A stretch of 64,000 nt of DNA from JASHPR01 sp963833885. GTDB lineage: Bacteria > Actinomycetota > Actinomycetes > Streptosporangiales > Streptosporangiaceae. A program made the translations under genes and the position numbers. The DNA is taken from the NCBI GenBank assembly GCA_963833885.1, contig CAWHZU010000019.1, positions 62,001-126,000 of the forward strand, in the 5' to 3' direction. Position 1 is the first letter of the stretch, and every line of letters starts with the position of its first letter. Shown here piece after piece: positions 58,713 through 64,000 of this stretch. The notes under the pieces are model-generated. The model did not search any database. It was not told the origin of the DNA and saw only the letters and a list, made by a program, of their open reading frames with translations.

Positions 58713-60071
58713 TCACTGGCCGCAAAGACTGACCGAGTGGTGCGGACAGCGCACGTAGGTGACGGTCATCGGGTTGTTGAGGGCGTCGATGACCGGCTCC
58801 GAGATCGGCGGGCTCGGCGCGCTGTAGAGCACCCCGGGCGCGGGGTCGTTGCCGGGGCCGCCCGGGTTGTACAGGGGCTTGTAGCGGCCCGTTGACGGGA
58901 TCTGGACGGTGGTTATCCGCCGGGCCGCGGCGATGCTGCCGTCCAGGATGATGTCGATGTAGTTGTTCCGTAGTTCCGTATAACAGGCGTCGTAGGTGGC
59001 CTGCTGCACGCCGAGATCGGCCAGCCCGACGACCCGGAGCGGCTGCCCGTCGATGTAGTACGTCTTGCCTGCCTTAGTCAGCGCGACCTTCTTGCCCGAT
59101 GAGGTGACCGCCATCACCCGGAAGTACTTGCCGTACTCGGTCGGCAGCAGCGGGGTGACGCCGTTGGGCGTCATGCCGCCCGAGGTGTACATCCGCAGCC
59201 GGAACTTCGCCTGCTTGCCATACAGGCTGATCCCGTCGTTGGGCAGGTTCTGCGGGAAGATCTTCGGCGCGGTATTGCCTACGGCCGACATCTTGCTGAG
59301 CTTTGCGGCCACCAGGGTGGGGCCGCCCCGGTCGGCCGGGGGCACGCCGGGCTCGGTGTACGGCGAGCCCGGGGACTTGACCGACATCCCGACCGCGCTG
59401 ACGATCCGCTGACCGGGCCCGACCAGTTCGAGCGTTGACGAACCTTGGACGACCTGCACCGAGGTCGGGTAGATCGCGCCGGGCTGGTTCGGCGGGATGC
59501 GGTTGCCGAAGTGCCCGAACAGGACGGCCACGGAGCGCTCGTTGTACAGGTAGTTCGGCCAGATCGAGGTGACCTGCGGAGTGACGGACGTCCCGTTGTT
59601 GAGGGTGACCCTGAAGTCGTCAGCGTCCAGGGTGCTCGGCAGCAGCGGCCAGCTGAACTCCACCGGCAGCCCGTCGGAGTAGTACACGTTCTCGCCGTAG
59701 GTCGTCCGCACCGAACTGGGCGTCACTGCCGAGGTGTAGCTGGACAGCGGCGGTGTCTGCCCGCTCGTGCAGTGCACGTGGTTCCACGTGCCGCCGGCCA
59801 GCACCGCAAGCGTCTTGCTGAGCTGCACGTTGCTGGTGCTGAGGTTCGGCACGCCGATGATGTTGGTGAATCCCAGGCCGGCGGCCATCATCTCGGGCTT
59901 CGCGGCCCAGATATCCGCGTTGATGATGACGTCCTGGCGAAGTACCTGGTAGGTAGGCGACGTCGCGGGGACGCTGCTTCGCGGCGTCGCGAGGCTGGCG
60001 TTCGCGGACGCGACAGCCAGCGCGGTGGCGGCCAGCACGGTGGCCGTGCGGATCGGGAAACGGATCGTCAC
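58713..60071 (-). CDS. Secreted hypothetical protein
   Basis: 452 residues. N-terminal Sec signal (TATVLAATALAVASANASLA). The mature part is rich in Thr, Ser, Pro, Gly and Asn with several beta-type segments and two cysteine pairs (NHVHCTSGQ, YVRCPHHSVSLCG); it ends in a Cys-containing HHSVSLCGQ. No family recognised. Convergent with the ECF42 gene (13-base gap). Confidence 0.7.
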   Translation of the reverse strand: MTIRFPIRTATVLAATALAVASANASLATPRSSVPATSPTYQVLRQDVIINADIWAAKPEMMAAGLGFTNIIGVPNLSTSNVQLSKTLAVLAGGTWNHVHCTSGQTPPLSSYTSAVTPSSVRTTYGENVYYSDGLPVEFSWPLLPSTLDADDFRVTLNNGTSVTPQVTSIWPNYLYNERSVAVLFGHFGNRIPPNQPGAIYPTSVQVVQGSSTLELVGPGQRIVSAVGMSVKSPGSPYTEPGVPPADRGGPTLVAAKLSKMSAVGNTAPKIFPQNLPNDGISLYGKQAKFRLRMYTSGGMTPNGVTPLLPTEYGKYFRVMAVTSSGKKVALTKAGKTYYIDGQPLRVVGLADLGVQQATYDACYTELRNNYIDIILDGSIAAARRITTVQIPSTGRYKPLYNPGGPGNDPAPGVLYSAPSPPISEPVIDALNNPMTVTYVRCPHHSVSLCGQ

Positions 60072-60332
60072 GTCAGCGAGGTGTACCAGAAACGTGTCGC
60101 CGTCGCGGCGCGACGTGCCGACGGTCCGTAAAATAAAAACTACCTAGCGTGACGACCTAGGGGTCTGCGGCGAGGTGGCCGCGGGCCTGCGGCGGCGTGC
60201 ACGCCTCATCGCACGAACTGAGCGAACGACTCGTCCGCCGAGGCGGCGCCGGCCAGCGCCGATGATCTTTATGGATGTACCGATGGGCTCGTTACTACCC
60301 GTTGGTACATCGACCGGCCGCTTTGGCGGGCG
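60072..60332. other. 261-base gap between the secreted protein and LLM genes
   Basis: AT-rich promoter-like sequence at 60125-60165 (upstream of the secreted-protein gene, minus strand) and the inverted repeat 60274-60311. No supported ORF. Confidence 0.5.
60274..60311. terminator. Long inverted repeat, possible terminator
   Basis: GATGTACCGATGGG (60274-60287) pairs with CCCGTTGGTACATC (60298-60311) at 12 of 14 positions across a ten-base loop. It lies 22 bases after the LLM gene stop on the minus strand. Could equally be an operator. Confidence 0.4.
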
Positions 60333-61214
60333 TCAGGTCTGCAGCGGCGTCATCTCGGCGGCGAACTGATCCAGGAACGCGCCGAACGCGCTTCGCGGGT
60401 CCGCGGGCCTGATGACGAACTTGGTGAGGCCGGCGTCGACGTACTCGCCGATCATCCGCCGCGCGTCCGGCCAGCTCACCGCCACCAGGCTGGCCGGGTC
60501 GGCGTCCGGCCGCCGTTCCCGCGCCGCGGCGATCAGGGCGTCCGGTATGCCCTCGGTCGCGACCGCCAGGCTGATCCCGTAGTGATCTTCCTCGACCTCG
60601 CGGCCCGCCTCGGCGGCCGCCTCCTTGATCGCGGCGCGCCCGGCCGCTGCCTCGGCGGGCGTGATGAAGCTGGCCAGCCAGCCGTCGGCGAACCTGCCGA
60701 CCCGGCGCAGCGCTCCCGGCGCGGAGCCGCCGAGCCAGATGTCCAGCGGCTTGGCCGGCAGCGGGCCCACGCTCGCCCCGTCGACCGTGAAGAACCTGCC
60801 GCTGAAGGACACCCTGTCCCGGGTCAGCAGCAGCCGCAGCAGCTGCAGGGACTCATCGAAGACCTCGTCGCGCGGGCCGGGCACGGGAAACAGGGCCCGC
60901 TCCGCTCGCCGGGCCGGCCGCAGGCCGAAGACCGGCAGCACCCGCCGGGGCGCCAGCCCGGCCAGCGACGCGAGCTGCTTGGCCACCAGCACCGGGTTGC
61001 GGCCAGGCAGTACCGACACTCCGGTGCCAACCTTCAGCCGCTCCGTCCGGGACAGGGCGTGCGCCATCCCGATGAACGGATCCACCAGCGGCCCGTAGAC
61101 CATCTCTGGCAGCCAGAGCGAGTCGACGCCGTCGCGTTCAAGGCGGTCAACCGCTGCAGTGAACTCGGCGGGGGTTCCAGCGGACCCCAGCGAGATGCCG
61201 ATCCGAACCTTCAT
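60333..61214 (-). CDS. LLM-class F420-dependent oxidoreductase
   Basis: 293 residues, luciferase-like barrel. MKVRIGISLGSAGTPAEFTAAVDRLERDGVDSLWLPEM, VGTGVSVLPGRNPVLVAKQLASL and DIWLGGSAPGALRRVGRFADGWL fit the MSMEG_3544-like group of F420-dependent enzymes. The cofactor is inferred from family. Divergent from the carboxylase gene. Confidence 0.88.
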   Translation of the reverse strand: MKVRIGISLGSAGTPAEFTAAVDRLERDGVDSLWLPEMVYGPLVDPFIGMAHALSRTERLKVGTGVSVLPGRNPVLVAKQLASLAGLAPRRVLPVFGLRPARRAERALFPVPGPRDEVFDESLQLLRLLLTRDRVSFSGRFFTVDGASVGPLPAKPLDIWLGGSAPGALRRVGRFADGWLASFITPAEAAAGRAAIKEAAAEAGREVEEDHYGISLAVATEGIPDALIAAARERRPDADPASLVAVSWPDARRMIGEYVDAGLTKFVIRPADPRSAFGAFLDQFAAEMTPLQT

Positions 61215-61371
61215 CAGCCCATCTCATCACGGCCGCCGGATGCGTTGCAGGCGGGCATTCGGGTAGCGGAAGGGCAAAAGGCCTTATCATGGGCGCCCGC
61301 GGCGAGGTGGTGCAGGACGACGGCGCACAGCGGGGTTGCGCCCGGGCCGGCGCTGCTTCAATGTCGAGAGG

Positions 61372-64000
61372 ATGGGCAACGTGTCGGCAGCGATCTTCCA
61401 CCGCGTCGCGATCGTCAACCGGGGCGAACCGGCCATGCGGCTGATCAACGCGGTCCGGGAGTGGAACGCCGAGGGGCGCCCGCCGCTGCGGCTCATCGCC
61501 GTGTACACCGCCGCCGACCGGCACGCGATGTTCGTCCGCGAGGCCGACGAGGCGGTGCTGATCGGCCCGGCGGACGCCGATGCCGCGTTCGGGTCCAGCC
61601 CCTATCTCGACTATGCCGAGCTGGAGCGCGCGTTGCGGGAGTGCCGGGCCGACGCGGTGTGGCCGGGCTGGGGGTTCGTCTCGGAGAAGGCCGAGTTCGT
61701 TGAGCTGTGTGACCGGCTGGGGATCACGTTCATCGGTCCGTCCGCCGAGGTCATGCGCAGACTCGGCGACAAGATCGAATCAAAGCGGCTGGCCGAGCAG
61801 GTCGGCGTGCCGCTCGCGCCGTGGAGCGGCGGCCCGGTGGCCGACCTGGAGCAGGCCCGGGCTCAGGCCGAGAAGATCGGCTACCCGCTGATGGTGAAGG
61901 CCACCGCCGGCGGCGGGGGGCGCGGTATCCGGCTGGTCGACTCCCCCGAGCAGCTCGATGAGGCCTTCGAGCGCGCGAGCTCGGAGGCCGCGCGGACGGC
62001 CGGGGACGCCACCGTGTTCCTCGAGCGGGCGATCCGCGGCGGCCGGCACGTCGAGGTGCAGGTCGTCGCCGACGCCGGCGGCACCGTGTGGACGCTGGGC
62101 GTCCGGGACTGCAGCGTGCAGCGGCGAAATCAGAAGGTGATCGAGGAATCCGCGTCAACGGCACTGGATCGCCGTCACGAGCAGCTGCTCAGGGCCAAGG
62201 CCGCCGAGCTGGCCCAGGCCGCCGGCTACGTCAACGCCGGGACCGTGGAGTTCCTCTACGAGCCCGCCGAGCAGCTGCTCTCGTTCCTCGAGGTCAACAC
62301 CCGGCTGCAGGTCGAGCACCCGGTCACCGAGGTGACCACCGGCATCGACATCGTCAAGCTGCAACTGCACATCGCCGCCGGCGGCCTGCTGTCGGACGTC
62401 GCGGCCGGGCCGCCGCCGGTCAGCGGCCACGCCATCGAGGCCCGGCTGACGGCCGAGGACCCGGACCGCGGCTTCGCGCCCGCGCCGGGCGAGATCGAGC
62501 ACCTGGCCCTGCCCGCGGGACCGGGCATCCGCGTCGACACCGGCGTGGCTGCCGGAGACGTCATCCCGCCGCAGTTCGACTCCATGATCGCCAAGGTGAT
62601 CGCCTGGGGCCGGGACCGCGGCGAGGCGCGGGCCCGCCTGTCGCGCGCGCTCAAGCAGACGGCGACGGTGATCCGCGGCGGCACGACCAATAAGGCCTTC
62701 CTGCTCGACCTGCTCGACCGGCCGGCCTTCATCCGCGGCGAGGTGGACACGACCTGGCTCGACACGATGATGGCCGACGGCTACACGCCGCCGCGGCGGC
62801 TCGACGTGGCCCTGCTGGCCACGGCCGTGGAGGCGTACGACGCGCACGAGCAGCGCCAGCAGCGCCGGCTGTTCGCATCCGCCGAGCGCGGGCGGCCCGA
62901 GGTCAGCCATGAGACCTGGCACCAGGCCGACGTCCGGGTCGGCCGGGCTGCATACCGGCTGCGGGTGTCCCGGTGCCGCGCCACCCGGTACCGCGTGGAA
63001 CTCGACGGGGTGGCGGTGGACGTGGACGTCGACCGCCCCGGCCGGTTCGAGCGGCTGCTCCGGGTGGGCGGCCGGGCCTTCAGCGTGCTGTCGGTCGCCC
63101 AGGGCACTGACTACCTGATCGAGGTCGACGGCGCGGTGCACCGGCTGTCCGGCGGCGAGGCAGGCCTGGTCCGCGCCCCGGCGGCTGCCATGGTGGTCGC
63201 GATCCCGGTCCAGGCCGGCGACGAGGTTGCGGAGGGCGACGTCGTCGCCGTCGTGGAGAGCATGAAGCTGGAAACGGCGCTGCACGCTCCGGCTTCGGGC
63301 CGGGTCGCCGAGGTCCTCGCCGACGTCAACACGCAGGTCGAGGCCGGCACCAAGCTGGTCAGGATCGAGCCCGATCCGGGCCAGGACGCCGACGGGGAGC
63401 CGGAGCCGGGCGAGCGAGCCAGCCTGAGCGCGCTGGGCGGAGTACCCGTGGCGGACCAGGTGGACGTGCCCCCGGCCGTGGCCGCGGCCGACGCGCTCAC
63501 GGCGCTGCGCTCGCTGGTGCTCGGCTTCGACGTCGACGGGCACGAGGCGAGCCAGTTCCTGCAGAGCCTGTCGGCGGCGCGGGCCACCCTGCCCGCCGAC
63601 GACCCGCGGCTGCTCGCGGGCGAGACCGAGATCCTGCAGATCTTCGCCGACCTGAGCGCGCTGTCCCGCAACCGCCGGGTGACCGACGAGGCCGACCCCG
63701 ACGAGGAGACCGCGGCCGACGCCGATGCCGCGCGCAACCCGCAGGAGTACTTCTACGCCTACCTGCGCTCCCGGGACGCCGACACCGAGAACCTGCCCGA
63801 GTCGTTCCGGATCAAGCTGCGCCGGGCGCTGGCCCACTACGGGGTGGCCGACCTCGAGCCGTCACCCGGGCTGGAGCCCGCCCTGTACCAGATATTCCTG
63901 GCCCACCGCCGTGCGGCCGCCGCTGTGCCGGTGGTGGCGGAGCTGCTGCGGTGGCGGCTGCGCGACCCGGCGTCGATGCCCGAGGACGCCCGCGACGGCT
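61372..64000 (+). CDS. Single-chain biotin-dependent acyl-CoA carboxylase, 5' part (partial)
   Basis: 876 residues visible, running off the window. Biotin carboxylase/ATP-grasp domain to ~450 (PLMVKATAGGGGRGIRLVDSPEQL; RDCSVQRRNQKVIEESAS; FLEVNTRLQVEHPVTE), then a linker, then the biotinyl domain with VVESMKLETAL (Lys632), then a further helical region after ~690 (VLGFDVDGHEASQFLQSL) leading towards a fused carboxyltransferase. This BC-BCCP-CT order resembles giant actinobacterial acyl-CoA carboxylases. Start is ATG at 61372 or GTG at 61381 (GAGAGG upstream favours the latter). Confidence 0.88.
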   Translation, partial: MGNVSAAIFHRVAIVNRGEPAMRLINAVREWNAEGRPPLRLIAVYTAADRHAMFVREADEAVLIGPADADAAFGSSPYLDYAELERALRECRADAVWPGWGFVSEKAEFVELCDRLGITFIGPSAEVMRRLGDKIESKRLAEQVGVPLAPWSGGPVADLEQARAQAEKIGYPLMVKATAGGGGRGIRLVDSPEQLDEAFERASSEAARTAGDATVFLERAIRGGRHVEVQVVADAGGTVWTLGVRDCSVQRRNQKVIEESASTALDRRHEQLLRAKAAELAQAAGYVNAGTVEFLYEPAEQLLSFLEVNTRLQVEHPVTEVTTGIDIVKLQLHIAAGGLLSDVAAGPPPVSGHAIEARLTAEDPDRGFAPAPGEIEHLALPAGPGIRVDTGVAAGDVIPPQFDSMIAKVIAWGRDRGEARARLSRALKQTATVIRGGTTNKAFLLDLLDRPAFIRGEVDTTWLDTMMADGYTPPRRLDVALLATAVEAYDAHEQRQQRRLFASAERGRPEVSHETWHQADVRVGRAAYRLRVSRCRATRYRVELDGVAVDVDVDRPGRFERLLRVGGRAFSVLSVAQGTDYLIEVDGAVHRLSGGEAGLVRAPAAAMVVAIPVQAGDEVAEGDVVAVVESMKLETALHAPASGRVAEVLADVNTQVEAGTKLVRIEPDPGQDADGEPEPGERASLSALGGVPVADQVDVPPAVAAADALTALRSLVLGFDVDGHEASQFLQSLSAARATLPADDPRLLAGETEILQIFADLSALSRNRRVTDEADPDEETAADADAARNPQEYFYAYLRSRDADTENLPESFRIKLRRALAHYGVADLEPSPGLEPALYQIFLAHRRAAAAVPVVAELLRWRLRDPASMPEDARDG

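Noticed and set aside
62155..63837. Long minus-strand open frame (560 codons)
   Set aside because: Antisense shadow of the carboxylase gene, whose frame shows clear domains.

Overview
The window is 64 kb of very GC-rich, gene-dense DNA with strong third-position GC bias, many GTG/TTG starts and many 4-bp ATGA/GTGA gene overlaps. Family content (DUF1707, DUF5996, PF04672-type SAM methyltransferase, class F sortase, LLM/F420 oxidoreductase, ECF42 sigma with DGPF protein, GT-C mannosyltransferase-like proteins, giant single-chain acyl-CoA carboxylase) points to a soil-type, probably filamentous actinomycete. I cannot name the species. I see no rRNA, convincing tRNA, insertion sequence, prophage or CRISPR array; this looks like ordinary chromosome rich in catabolic and regulatory genes.

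Layout. 0-6.4 kb: cupin gene divergent from a frameshifted TetR gene, a P450, an orphan oligopeptide-type binding lipoprotein, and a TetR-DMT exporter pair with a palindromic operator. 6.4-12.6 kb: a minus-strand run (DUF5996, uronate-dehydrogenase-like SDR, unknown barrel-like protein, PadR, membrane protein, PQQ-type beta-propeller lipoprotein, ICMT-like methyltransferase). 12.6-17.8 kb: exonuclease III, PF04672 methyltransferase, Rieske ferredoxin plus MocD-like desaturase, and a B12-binding radical SAM enzyme. 17.8-22 kb: a Pro/Ser/Thr-rich surface protein divergent from a class F sortase, a zinc alcohol dehydrogenase, a DUF1707 protein and a SpoU-type RNA methylase.

22-31.6 kb is a plant-polysaccharide island: a secreted six-hairpin-like enzyme, two secreted GH28 polygalacturonases, an IlvD/Edd sugar-acid dehydratase, a DHDPS-family 2-keto-3-deoxy acid enzyme, and a GntR/FCD regulator. 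An 11-bp sequence inside inverted repeats occurs both before gntR and before one GH28 gene, suggesting one regulon. The GH28 leaders also carry strong hairpins. 32-35.6 kb: amine catabolism (DAO-type oxidase divergent from an Lrp regulator translationally coupled to a class III aminotransferase), with a near-consensus promoter. 36-37.7 kb: proS.

37.8-42.6 kb holds the least familiar gene set: a coupled operon of CaiB-type CoA-transferase, citryl-CoA-lyase-like protein and class III extradiol dioxygenase beta and alpha subunits, divergent from a TRZ/ATZ amidohydrolase. It suggests CoA-thioester processing of an extradiol ring-cleavage product. 42.7-47.9 kb: small hypothetical membrane proteins, an APC permease with a class II aldolase, and a divergent TetR. 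47.9-51.3 kb: two tandem paralogous GT-C membrane glycosyltransferases, each broken by one extra base. 51.3-55.3 kb: an operon of a class V PLP enzyme, bicupin, cyclase/formamidase-type hydrolase and APC permease. 55.3-64 kb: DinB, VOC and LysE proteins, an ECF42-DGPF operon with a recognisable target promoter, an unknown secreted protein, an LLM oxidoreductase, and the 5' part of a multidomain acyl-CoA carboxylase cut by the window edge.

Three genes carry single-base frameshifts, so either decay or uncorrected indels in the assembly should be kept in mind.
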